This document shows, in pieces, positions 1-7,241 of a stretch of 17,760 nucleotides of DNA. The notes below the pieces were generated by a model. The model did not search any database and was not told the origin of the DNA. It saw only the letters and a program-made list of their open reading frames with translations. Positions within the stretch are counted from its first letter, which is position 1. The number at the start of each line of letters is the position of its first letter. Position numbers and translations under genes: made by a program. The DNA comes from an uncultured Verrucomicrobiota bacterium (GTDB taxonomy: Bacteria; Verrucomicrobiota; Verrucomicrobiia; Methylacidiphilales; Verrucolacustridaceae), in the NCBI GenBank assembly GCA_903905395.1, contig CAIVGD010000061.1:1-17760 (forward strand). The letters run 5' to 3'.

Positions 1-827
1 ATCACCCGTAACTCCTCCAGCGGACTCGCCCTCCGAATCTCCCCCAACTCCGCCAACCTCGTCTGCGCCGGCTCAAAAGCAAACGGCACAAACCCCGTAA
101 ACCCGCCCGTCTCATCCTGCAATCCCCGCAACTTTTCCAAATGATCCACCCTCTGCTCAGCCGTCTCCACATGACCATACAACATCGTCGCCGTGCTCCT
201 CCCGCCCATCCCATGCCAGATCCGATGCACCTCCAACCACTCCTCAGCCGACTCTTTCCCACGACAAATCCGATCCCGCACCCCCGCATCGAAAATCTCA
301 GCCCCACCACCCGTCAACGCTCCCAACCCCGCCTCTTTCAGATCCGCCAACACCTCCACCATCGGCTTCTTCGCCACACGCTCCGCCAAATGCCGGATCT
401 CAATCGCCGTAAACACCTTCAACACCGGCCTCGGCTTCAACCCCGCCAACGCCCGCAACATCTCCAAATAAAACGAGTACGGCAAACTTGGATGCAAACC
501 CCCCACAATGTGAATCTCCGTAATCCCCTGCTCCACCGATTTCCCGGCCGCCTCCCTCATCTCCTCCACCGAAAGCTCAAACGCCCCCGCTTCCCTCTTC
601 TTCCGTGCAAACGCACAGAACTGACAACTCAAAATGCACACGTTCGAATAATTGAAATATCGGTTCAGCACATAACTCGCCCGCTTCCCCACCTTCCGCT
701 CCCTCACACGATCCGCTAACCGCCCCAACGCATTCAACTCTGCCCCTTTAAAAAGAAACACCCCCTCACCCGAAGTCAGCCTCTCCCCCTCCTCCACCTT
801 CTTTTCAATCGCCGCCCAAATGCTCAT
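1..827 (-). CDS. mqnE: Aminofutalosine synthase (radical SAM, MqnE-like), C-terminus off window
   Basis: The open frame begins at the ATG at 827-825 and leaves the left edge after 275 codons, so roughly the last quarter of a family of about 360-390 residues is missing. The radical-SAM cluster motif CxxxCxxC is at residues 64, 68 and 71, just after NRYFNYSNV. Later come a GGGAEIF segment, ATMLYGHVET and LQDETGGFTGFVPFAFEP, the last typical of the MqnE/MqnC group and closer to MqnE. Members join a radical adenosyl group to the enolpyruvyl-benzoate precursor, giving aminofutalosine in the futalosine route to menaquinone. The start overlaps the stop of the upstream prenyltransferase as ATGA (827-824), which indicates translational coupling. 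Codons end mostly in G or T, unlike the sugar locus. MqnC is the main alternative; family membership is firm from motifs, the exact subtype slightly less so. Confidence 0.88.
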   Translation of the reverse strand, partial: MSIWAAIEKKVEEGERLTSGEGVFLFKGAELNALGRLADRVRERKVGKRASYVLNRYFNYSNVCILSCQFCAFARKKREAGAFELSVEEMREAAGKSVEQGITEIHIVGGLHPSLPYSFYLEMLRALAGLKPRPVLKVFTAIEIRHLAERVAKKPMVEVLADLKEAGLGALTGGGAEIFDAGVRDRICRGKESAEEWLEVHRIWHGMGGRSTATMLYGHVETAEQRVDHLEKLRGLQDETGGFTGFVPFAFEPAQTRLAELGEIRRASPLEELRV

Positions 828-1660
828 CGTCCGAAAATCTCCCACACCACCCCCATGAACACGAGCAGACTGACCATTGCGTTGGCCTGAAAAAATGCCT
901 TTTGCCTTTGGCTCTTGGTCCACACGGTCTCCACCCCCAACACTCCCACTACGGCCAACCAAATCATCCCATATCTCCACCCAAAACCCGCCACCCACCC
1001 AAACATCCCCAACAAACCCGCCGCCATAATATGCAACCCCCTCGCCATCCTCAGCGAAACCTCCTCCCCAAACTTTGCCGGAAAACTTTTCAAACCCTCC
1101 CCTTCGTCAAACTTCCTATCCTGCAACGAATACACCAAATCAAACCCCGCCACCCACAACCCCACCGCCAACCCCAGAATAATCGGTGTCCAGGAATCAA
1201 AACGACCCCTCACCGCCAGCCACCCCCCGACCGGAGCCGTCCCCAACGCCAACCCCAGAAACCCGTGCGACGCCCAAGTGAACCTTTTCGTCAGTGAATA
1301 AAAACAGACAATACCCACCGCCACTGGACTCAGAACCAGACACAGCGGATTCAGGCAATACGCGCCCCCCACCAGCAAAACCACCCCGCCCACCATCGTC
1401 ACCCAGCCCACCGCTTTGGAAACCAACTCCGAACGAGTCGCCGTCCTCGGATTCCTCCGATCAATCTCCCAATCCGCAAGTCGGTTGAACGACATCGCCG
1501 CCGTCCGAGCCCCCACCAAACACACCAGCACCGCCCCCGCCACCCTCAGCTCCGGAATTCCATGAGCCGCCACCAGCATCGCCGATAGCCCAAACGGCAT
1601 CGCGAATACCGTATGCGATACCTTTATAAACTCACCCCAACGCCTGAAGGCTGACAACAT
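824..1660 (-). CDS. mqnP: UbiA-family prenyltransferase, probable menaquinone-pathway MqnP
   Basis: A 278-residue polytopic membrane protein. The first prenyl-diphosphate/Mg2+ site reads N59-R-x-x-D63-x-x-x-D67 followed by NPRTA, and the second lies around residues 174-185 (FDLVYSLQDRKFD). This pairing is characteristic of UbiA enzymes, and the opening FIKVSHTVFAMPF matches the branch found with futalosine genes. The predicted role is prenylation of the 1,4-dihydroxy-6-naphthoate-type intermediate at the inner membrane. The adjacent mqnE-like gene, with an ATGA overlap, favours MqnP over the ubiquinone enzyme UbiA. The ATG at 1660 is preceded by no clear Shine-Dalgarno sequence. Length is normal for the family and nothing is missing. 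Confidence 0.85.
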   Translation of the reverse strand: MLSAFRRWGEFIKVSHTVFAMPFGLSAMLVAAHGIPELRVAGAVLVCLVGARTAAMSFNRLADWEIDRRNPRTATRSELVSKAVGWVTMVGGVVLLVGGAYCLNPLCLVLSPVAVGIVCFYSLTKRFTWASHGFLGLALGTAPVGGWLAVRGRFDSWTPIILGLAVGLWVAGFDLVYSLQDRKFDEGEGLKSFPAKFGEEVSLRMARGLHIMAAGLLGMFGWVAGFGWRYGMIWLAVVGVLGVETVWTKSQRQKAFFQANAMVSLLVFMGVVWEIFGR

Positions 1661-1692
1661 TCAGCCCAGCGTAGCACAACATTGATTACACC

Positions 1693-1759
1693 TGTAGGGC
1701 GGGCATCTTGCCCGCCATCAGTCTTCAATCCCGAGGCGCCCACGGACGGACGCCCTACA
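1693..1759. repeat. REP-like palindromic element with outer inverted repeat
   Basis: The outer arms TGTAGGGCG (1693-1701) and CGCCCTACA (1751-1759) are exact inverted repeats. Inside, GGCGGGC (1698-1704) and GCCCGCC (1710-1716) form a perfect 7-bp stem with a 5-base loop, and a second weaker G/C-rich stem lies near 1735-1755. This architecture suggests a repetitive extragenic element. Copy number in the genome cannot be seen from this window. Confidence 0.55.
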
Positions 1760-1845
1760 TTCGTTCACGGTTCCCCTGCGCCAACGGCGCAAATAATCCA
1801 AAATCAAGAATTCAAAATCAAACATTCGAATTCCCATCGTCCATC

Positions 1846-1872
1846 TAGGCGGCCTCGGAGATGCCGCCTCTA
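1846..1872. repeat. Second palindromic element
   Basis: GGCGGC (1848-1853) and GCCGCC (1863-1868) form a 6-bp stem around a 9-base loop, flanked by TA and TCTA. It resembles the 1693-1759 element in style (G/C-rich stem, short loop, TA-rich ends) but not in exact sequence. It may be a different repetitive extragenic family or a terminator-like structure; there is no T-run. Confidence 0.4.
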
Positions 1873-1963
1873 CCTTAGCCCTCAATTATCAGCTCTTCTG
1901 ACTTCAACTTAATCTTAAACTATTCTCCCATCTCCGATCTTCCATCTCCTCTCTGATTTCAAC

Positions 1964-2866
1964 TTAGTGGGCTAAATGCTTGTTAAAGAATTTTAGATAC
2001 TGCTGAATTTTCTCCTCCGTCCAAAACAAGCCGCCCTGGTGAGCAGCGCCGGAAATAACATCCAGATTCACATCCGCGCCGGCCGCTTGAAGTTTCTCAA
2101 AAAGAAGCCTGCTCTGTTCCAAAGGAATCAAAAGATCTTCTGAGCCATGCACGATGAGCAACGGAGCGGAGTCCCGCGAAGCCCAGGTTGACGGACTAGC
2201 CACCGCCGCCAACTTCTGCTTTTCCTCAATGTCCCCGCCGAGAAGACGCACAAACATGGACTCCCCACCGCTCCTCTGGATCGTCGGATCCTGGGTCGGT
2301 GCTTTCCAACCCACTAGATCGGTCGGGCCAAAGAAATCTATGGCGCACTGAATCTCACTCGACTGCTCCAGATTCTCCCCCACATCGAACTCACGGCTTT
2401 TTCCGGTGGTGGCAAGCAAGGCCGTCAAATATCCGCCGGCACTCTCCCCCCACACCCCGATCCGTTTAGGATCGTAGCCATAATCCCCGGCATGAGCTCG
2501 TAGCCAGCGGATGGCGGATTTGCAGTCCTGGATTTGCGCGGGAAAAACAGCATCCGTACTATATCGGTAATTCAGGCTGGCCACGTTAAAACCCCGGGAG
2601 AACAAGGCCCGGGACTCCGTCTCATTCTTGTCCCCCATCAACCAGGAGCCGCCATGAATATAGACAAGCAACGGCCCCGAAGGTGTCGCCGAAAGGTAAA
2701 GATCCAGCTTCTGCCGGGGATGCCCGTCCGATACATATGGCAGATCGCGAATGATCCTGCCTTCCGCAGGTGAATCCAGGGATGATCCGGAAAGCAAAGA
2801 CATGGGAATAAATTGAACCACCAAAAAACAAAGGCCTGTCAGTTTAAAAAAGGAGAAGGATTTCAC
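1964..2866 (-). CDS. Secreted alpha/beta-hydrolase, carboxylesterase of HSL/BD-FAE type
   Basis: A 300-residue protein with an N-terminal hydrophobic signal segment (about residues 8-27). The oxyanion motif HGG is at 71-73 and the nucleophile elbow GESAGG has Ser142. Asp244 (HGSEDLLIP) and His276 (AAHQGG) complete a canonical catalytic triad. The fold and motifs match the esterase/lipase group that includes acetyl and feruloyl esterases acting on plant polysaccharides; the real substrate cannot be read from sequence. The start is GTG at 2866 with only a weak G-rich stretch upstream. It follows the small secreted protein gene on the same strand by 49 bases, so the two probably share a transcript and the regulation of the dextran locus. 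An esterase is not required for dextran breakdown, so its role here is open. Confidence 0.8.
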   Translation of the reverse strand: MKSFSFFKLTGLCFLVVQFIPMSLLSGSSLDSPAEGRIIRDLPYVSDGHPRQKLDLYLSATPSGPLLVYIHGGSWLMGDKNETESRALFSRGFNVASLNYRYSTDAVFPAQIQDCKSAIRWLRAHAGDYGYDPKRIGVWGESAGGYLTALLATTGKSREFDVGENLEQSSEIQCAIDFFGPTDLVGWKAPTQDPTIQRSGGESMFVRLLGGDIEEKQKLAAVASPSTWASRDSAPLLIVHGSEDLLIPLEQSRLLFEKLQAAGADVNLDVISGAAHQGGLFWTEEKIQQYLKFFNKHLAH

Positions 2867-2915
2867 GCAGTTGCCACCCCTCCATGTTTCCGGATAAATA
2901 CCTGCTCAACCTCTT

Positions 2916-3641
2916 TCAGGGCGCCTTGGCTTGACCGCTGGATGAGATGGTAAGCCGGTTTATCCAAAGTTCATTTTCAGGTCCTACATCGGTATCAATC
3001 ACATAAAACTTAACTCCGCTTGGTACGCCGTCGTACGTCCCTTCAGACACGGAGGAAACACCCCCCCGACGAGTGATTTTCCATGTACCTCCCAAGGGTG
3101 TTTTCTGCGTAAAGATCAAGGTCAGGATGGTTTTGGAATCATAGGCAGATCCGATCGAACCATTCCCGGTGGTTGCGGCATTGACCACATAGTCATCTCC
3201 TCCGATGTTGAGATTAAATATCCGTTCCTCATCACCTGATCGACGCAAATCAAACCCTTTGCTGCCGTTGCGAAAATTGACCGATAATTCGAAGGAAAAA
3301 GACTGGCCCACCTCCAAGGCAGAATCAAAAGAACGGTAGGCATCCACCTTTTTGCCTTTTCCTCGTGCATAAAGCCCGAAGGCCTTGCCCGTATCCGTGT
3401 TGATGCCGGCACATGCCAGGCTTGAGTCTCCGATTTGAACCCCGCCATCCACTCCCGAAACGACTAAATTCCATCCCATAAAGCCCTTCCCACCATTCTT
3501 TCCGCTCTCCCATTTTCCGCCTTCGTATTCGGTAGAATCCGCCGTGTCCGATCCGGGAGTCGCCGCAAAAGAAAAATCCATGAACATGAATGTCGCCCAA
3601 GTGGCAACGAGGGCAGGAAGTAATAAAGGAGAGATTTTCAT
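2916..3641 (-). CDS. Small secreted protein of unknown function, paralogue of the 13088-13924 product
   Basis: The start is chosen at ATG 3641, giving 241 residues that begin directly with a signal peptide (MKISPLLL...FSFA, cleavage near residue 26). A longer reading from 3710 would run through the putative operator and add a non-signal leader. The mature protein shares a core with the PEP-CTERM protein at 13088-13924: VGQSFSFxxxVNxRNGxKG, then NxNxGGDDY, then GGTWxITRxGGV and GTYxG. An upstream stretch, TGKAFGLYARG, resembles TGGKSFRLSGG in the paralogue. No catalytic motif is recognised, and the spacing of Gly and aromatic residues suggests a beta-sandwich. Unlike its paralogue it has no C-terminal PEP-CTERM anchor and ends in SSSGQAKAP. 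A carbohydrate-binding role in the outer layer is only a guess from context. Confidence 0.7.
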   Translation of the reverse strand: MKISPLLLPALVATWATFMFMDFSFAATPGSDTADSTEYEGGKWESGKNGGKGFMGWNLVVSGVDGGVQIGDSSLACAGINTDTGKAFGLYARGKGKKVDAYRSFDSALEVGQSFSFELSVNFRNGSKGFDLRRSGDEERIFNLNIGGDDYVVNAATTGNGSIGSAYDSKTILTLIFTQKTPLGGTWKITRRGGVSSVSEGTYDGVPSGVKFYVIDTDVGPENELWINRLTISSSGQAKAP

Positions 3642-3686
3642 AATTGAATTGTTGGCACGATCATGATCAGAAACAAGGTTTTCAAA

Positions 3687-3699
3687 TTGAAGCGTTAAC
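3687..3699 (-). promoter_or_regulatory. Candidate LacI-type operator upstream of the secreted protein gene
   Basis: On the minus strand the 13-mer reads GTTAACGCTTCAA, one mismatch from the motif TTTAACNNTTNAA found at five places in this locus. It lies 45 bases upstream of the start at 3641. It is almost identical to the site upstream of the paralogue (13971-13983), sharing TTAACGCTTCAA and a preceding GAG, although the surrounding non-coding DNA differs. Confidence 0.55.
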
Positions 3700-3740
3700 T
3701 CATCAGGCAAATGAATCCCAAGGAGTGGATTGTCTCATGT

Positions 3741-4799
3741 TCATGAAATGGTGGTCTTGCCCGCAACCCAGTGAGACCCCAGCAACGAGCATTGCTGAAA
3801 AGAAGGAACCCCCATTTGGTTGTTATAAAGAAGATTCACCAACATCTCCACACCGGCAATGCCGAGATGCTCATGATCCTGTCGCATACCGGACCAATTT
3901 TCTAACCGCTGGGTCCAATCCAAATGGACCAACCCCACATCTTGGGGGACGCGCTGCCCCAAGGCTTCAGTCCACTCCCGGATTTCAGAATGGAGGGTCA
4001 AAATGACGTCCGGGCGATGGTGCTCAAACCATTTCTTAAACTTCAATCGGGCCCCAAGTTGATATGGAAAATCAGGAATCCTGTCCTTGGAACTCAATCG
4101 TCTCTGAGCTGCCAGATATCCCCCCAGAAACCAATGCTCCACCACCTCATCCACATCCGGGTGAACGCACAAACCCGGTCGATGGTAACCAAGAGACGTC
4201 AAAGTTCGCATCGCTTCCATAACCGTCAGAAACTGGTTGTTCATGACGCAAGATAAGGCAGGTGAGGAGGGCCTCTCCCCCAGAACAACCGTGGCGGATC
4301 GCTCCCAGAGAGCCCCAAGCTCAGGCGCAATGCAGTTGTTCAGAAATGGGCCGGTAACCAGAAGTCCCCGAATATTGCGAGCATGCAGGAGTTTTAGAAG
4401 GCGGGGCACCGACATGTCCTTCTCGTGCAGATGTAATTCATCCAACCAGAAACCAAGTTCATCCGCTCTGGCCCGCGCCGCCTTCGCCCAAGAGCGTACA
4501 GCCGGAGCCGATGGATCTTCTGAGTGCTGGGCGGTGTAGAGCATGCCCAGAGTTCCCTGACGGGACGTTGTCCGGCTGGATCGGATCCGGGAAAGGAGCT
4601 GTGAAATGATCGGGTTCGGCTGGTATCCTAATTCCTTGGCCAGACGACCAACTTTAACCCGGACGATTTCGCTGATCCGCGGGTCGTTGCGTAGGGCGAG
4701 GGAAATCGTGGCAGAAGAGACCTCGGCCATCTTGGCCAAAGACCGGATAGTCGGGCTGCTCACAGCCAGATTCTTCTGCCCTAAATTTCTTCGGTTCAA
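3741..4799 (-). CDS. LacI/GalR-family transcriptional regulator
   Basis: A 352-residue protein with an N-terminal LacI helix-turn-helix (residues about 17-36, PTIRSLAKMAEVSSATISLALR), the following RISEIVRVKVGRLAKELGYQPNP segment, and a hinge near 62-72. The rest is a periplasmic-binding-protein-like ligand domain. The reading starts at a TTG (4799); a GTG at 4763 would remove 12 residues, keep the whole DNA-binding domain and has a purine-rich stretch upstream, so the start is unsettled. It is divergent from the GH66-transporter operon with a 78-base gap holding a candidate operator, a common arrangement for a local autoregulated sugar regulator. The ligand is presumably an isomalto-oligosaccharide or isomaltose, inferred from neighbours. 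Whether it represses or activates cannot be seen. Confidence 0.9.
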   Translation of the reverse strand: MNRRNLGQKNLAVSSPTIRSLAKMAEVSSATISLALRNDPRISEIVRVKVGRLAKELGYQPNPIISQLLSRIRSSRTTSRQGTLGMLYTAQHSEDPSAPAVRSWAKAARARADELGFWLDELHLHEKDMSVPRLLKLLHARNIRGLLVTGPFLNNCIAPELGALWERSATVVLGERPSSPALSCVMNNQFLTVMEAMRTLTSLGYHRPGLCVHPDVDEVVEHWFLGGYLAAQRRLSSKDRIPDFPYQLGARLKFKKWFEHHRPDVILTLHSEIREWTEALGQRVPQDVGLVHLDWTQRLENWSGMRQDHEHLGIAGVEMLVNLLYNNQMGVPSFQQCSLLGSHWVAGKTTIS

Positions 4800-4811
4800 A
4801 GCAGGGATTAG

Positions 4812-4824
4812 TTTAACAGTTAAT
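4812..4824 (+). promoter_or_regulatory. Candidate operator in the regulator/GH66 divergent promoter
   Basis: The sequence TTTAACAGTTAAT contains the perfect odd palindrome TTAAC-A-GTTAA (4813-4823). It lies 12 bases before the regulator's TTG start and 53 bases before the GH66 start. A wider partial dyad, TTAGTT (4808-4813) with AACTAA (4827-4832), surrounds it. It matches the TTTAACNNTTNAA motif at all but the last base. No confident -10/-35 pair could be fixed for either direction. Confidence 0.6.
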
Positions 4825-4877
4825 ACTAACTAAGAGCGACAACCAAATCCTCAATGTTATCCTGCTAAAGCAACCTT

Positions 4878-7241
4878 ATGCTCGGCCCTTTCCACAAAAA
4901 CCCTTTTCTCCGAAGGGCATGCACTGTTCCGCGATTGGTCTGCCTAACGATTTTGATCCTTCCCCTGGCGGGAGTAATGCTTTGGTTTAAACCTCATCCT
5001 CTTCAGGCCGAAAAGTCCCGGCCCGCCGCATCTCAGGCCGATAACCAAACAGGATGGTCGAAAATTTGGGAAGCAATCCAGACCCTTGATCAAAAATCTT
5101 CTCCCCCTCCCACTGAAGCCATGGAGGAAGGTCCACCCGTCCCCCGAGGAGACAAAATTTTGTTCCGTTGTCATACATCCCCAGAGGTCAAAGCCGTCTA
5201 TCTCGCCGGGGATTTTAATGGCTGGGCACAAAACCACAGCGGAAAAGTCACCAACCCCCGGTTCGCCATGAAATCGGCAGGGCCGGGCCTCTGGTTTCTG
5301 GAGGAGGATCTGAACCCACAGGATTATCTTTACGTCTACGTCCTGGAAATGCCGGACGGCTCATTCGATTGGAAGATCGACACCCACGGAGCTGGTGTGG
5401 ACGGCAAGGGACACAGCATTCTCCGTCTGAAGCCGGATCAGCTTGAAGGCCTCTCATGGAAATCGTCCGGACCCGAACAAGGTTTTCTGGCGGGACGGGA
5501 ACAATCTTCTTCCTCGATCCAACCTCTGGCCGTGCACCCGGAAAAGGTATGGGTTCAACCTGGAGCTCGGCATGTTCTGCGGATTTCCTCCCCTGGAGGC
5601 GGAAACCAAGACGAAGCTCCTTTGGAAATCATCCTCACCACTCCCCTGGGTCGAGAAGTCCACCGCGAAACCCTTTCTTGGCGCGGCGATTCCTTATCTC
5701 ACACGCTCCCTCCTTTGATGTTAGAAGGAGGATATCTTGCAACCGTTCGATGGGGCCCTCCCGGAAATCCACGGGCGGCGGGAGACACGGTGCTATCCGT
5801 GGTCTCCCAGGTGGCCGACGACCTTCGCTACGGATTCTTTTCGGATTATGGCCAAGTCGGGGGTGATTACGCGGCCAAGGCTGACCTGTTGGCCCGACTG
5901 CGAATCAATGCCGTGGAATTTTATGACTACTTCCCCGCCCACGGCCACTACGCCCCCACGGAGGAGATCTACAAGTTCGAGCCGTTCGGCATCCAAATTT
6001 GCGCCGAAGACATCCAGAACAAGATCCAGGCATTGCACCAGCGCAACATCCTGGCACTCGGTTATGTGGCCGCTTACGCCGCCTCAGAAAGCGTCTACCG
6101 GCAGAATCCCTATCCGATGACCGATGAAAACGGCACCCCTAAAATCTATAACGGGGATATCATGACCGAAGCGGAAGCGGATCGTCAGGGAAAACCCAAG
6201 TGGTTTTGGCTAATGAATGTCGCGGATGACTCCCCTTGGCACCCGCTGATCCTCGCTGAATTGCGGCGTGCCCTGGATGATGATCCTTCCGACCGCTTCT
6301 CGTTCGATGGTTTCGAGATCGACACCTACGGGGACAATCCGGATTCCAAATTTTACGCCCGGGGCAGCCGCCGGGACGGACATCTTCTCACCGATGTCCT
6401 CCACGATTTTGTCGGAGACGTCCGCAAAGTCACCCGCGAGGTCAAACCCAACGGCTTGACCTCCTTTAACAGTGTCAACGAATTCGGTTCCCGCCAAATG
6501 ACCGACGTGACGGATTTTCTCTTCCTCGAAATCTGGCGGTTCTATACCGATCAACTCTCCGAACTTGTCGAAATCTGTCTGCGGCAACGGGCCCCACTTC
6601 GTCAACGGGTGGTTCTCAAACTCTACCCGGCCGACATGTCTCCCTCACAATCCTCCTGGGCTCCGGGAACCCTGGCCCGGATTCTGGGCGCCGCCATGAC
6701 CGGTGGAGGCACTCTTATGGTTTCCGGCGAACCATCCGAGCAGGATCAAATCATGCATGGTCTCAACAGTCTTTTTTATCCAAGCCATCAACCCCTGCGC
6801 TCAGGTAACTTTGAACTTCTAGAGGCTTACTACCGGCACGATGCCCTCCTTTACGGTCTCACCCACGGGCCCCAGGTTTTTACAACCTCTCTTTCAATCC
6901 CCCTGTCTGGCTGTCTGACGAGATCTTTTGCCGCGCCAGAACAGCATTCTTTGATTGTGCAGATTCTCCGAGTCGGCTCGGATCGCCGATGGTCCGCGAA
7001 TCTTTCCTGGCCCGACCCCTGGCAAGGAGAACCGATCCGTATCCCCCGCCTGAACCAGATGTTGCCGGAGAAAATCTTGTTCGTGTCGCCAGACGGGACA
7101 GCGTTCCGCAACCCCACACCGATTCCATACAAAACCCAGAAAGATTTTCTCGAAGTCCCACTCCCCGAATTTCGCGTGCACGCAACTTTGATCCTGCAAT
7201 ATCCCGAAGTGGATGGATCTGCTGAAGGATCAAAAGAATGA
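4878..7241 (+). CDS. GH66 family dextranase-like glucan hydrolase with N-terminal CBM48-like domain
   Basis: A 787-residue protein. After a basic leader, residues 20-37 form a hydrophobic stretch, followed by HPLQA-EK, so it is a signal peptide or membrane anchor. Residues about 92-186 resemble a CBM48/glycogen-binding E-set domain (VYLAGDFNGW, then DYLYVYVLEMPDGSFDWKID). The catalytic region begins near 313 (DDLRYGFFSDYG, INAVEFYDYF). The segment FDGFEIDTYGD gives nucleophile candidate Asp482 and DFLFLEIW gives acid/base candidate Glu551; their 69-residue spacing agrees with known GH66 enzymes. GH66 members are endo-dextranases or cycloisomaltooligosaccharide glucanotransferases. There seems to be no room after Glu551 for the CBM35 insertion of the glucanotransferases, which favours dextranase. 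It is first gene of an operon and overlaps the binding-protein gene by ATGA (7238-7241). The ATG has no clear Shine-Dalgarno. Confidence 0.85.
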   Translation: MLGPFHKNPFLRRACTVPRLVCLTILILPLAGVMLWFKPHPLQAEKSRPAASQADNQTGWSKIWEAIQTLDQKSSPPPTEAMEEGPPVPRGDKILFRCHTSPEVKAVYLAGDFNGWAQNHSGKVTNPRFAMKSAGPGLWFLEEDLNPQDYLYVYVLEMPDGSFDWKIDTHGAGVDGKGHSILRLKPDQLEGLSWKSSGPEQGFLAGREQSSSSIQPLAVHPEKVWVQPGARHVLRISSPGGGNQDEAPLEIILTTPLGREVHRETLSWRGDSLSHTLPPLMLEGGYLATVRWGPPGNPRAAGDTVLSVVSQVADDLRYGFFSDYGQVGGDYAAKADLLARLRINAVEFYDYFPAHGHYAPTEEIYKFEPFGIQICAEDIQNKIQALHQRNILALGYVAAYAASESVYRQNPYPMTDENGTPKIYNGDIMTEAEADRQGKPKWFWLMNVADDSPWHPLILAELRRALDDDPSDRFSFDGFEIDTYGDNPDSKFYARGSRRDGHLLTDVLHDFVGDVRKVTREVKPNGLTSFNSVNEFGSRQMTDVTDFLFLEIWRFYTDQLSELVEICLRQRAPLRQRVVLKLYPADMSPSQSSWAPGTLARILGAAMTGGGTLMVSGEPSEQDQIMHGLNSLFYPSHQPLRSGNFELLEAYYRHDALLYGLTHGPQVFTTSLSIPLSGCLTRSFAAPEQHSLIVQILRVGSDRRWSANLSWPDPWQGEPIRIPRLNQMLPEKILFVSPDGTAFRNPTPIPYKTQKDFLEVPLPEFRVHATLILQYPEVDGSAEGSKE

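Larger units (their letters stand above)
1661..1963. other. Non-coding gap with palindromic elements
   Basis: About 300 bases lie between the mqnP start and the esterase stop. No ORF here resembles a protein. The gap contains two hairpin elements (annotated separately), a direct repeat AAAATCAA (1800-1807 and 1814-1821), and a near-perfect direct repeat CTGAYTTCAACTTA (1898-1911 and 1953-1966). The mqnP promoter should lie in the left part but no convincing -10/-35 pair was seen. Confidence 0.6.

Noticed and set aside
141..719. Plus-strand open frame of 192 codons rich in His, Arg and Pro
   Set aside because: It is the complement of the mqnE-like gene, whose radical-SAM and GGGAEIF motifs are clear; the odd composition comes from reading G/T-biased codons backwards.
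3642..3710. N-terminal extension of the small secreted protein gene
   Set aside because: It would put 23 non-signal residues before a good signal peptide and would run through the putative operator; ATG 3641 is preferred.
6464..6477. Operator-like TTTAACAGTGTCA inside the GH66 gene
   Set aside because: It mismatches two of the conserved right-half positions and is within coding sequence.
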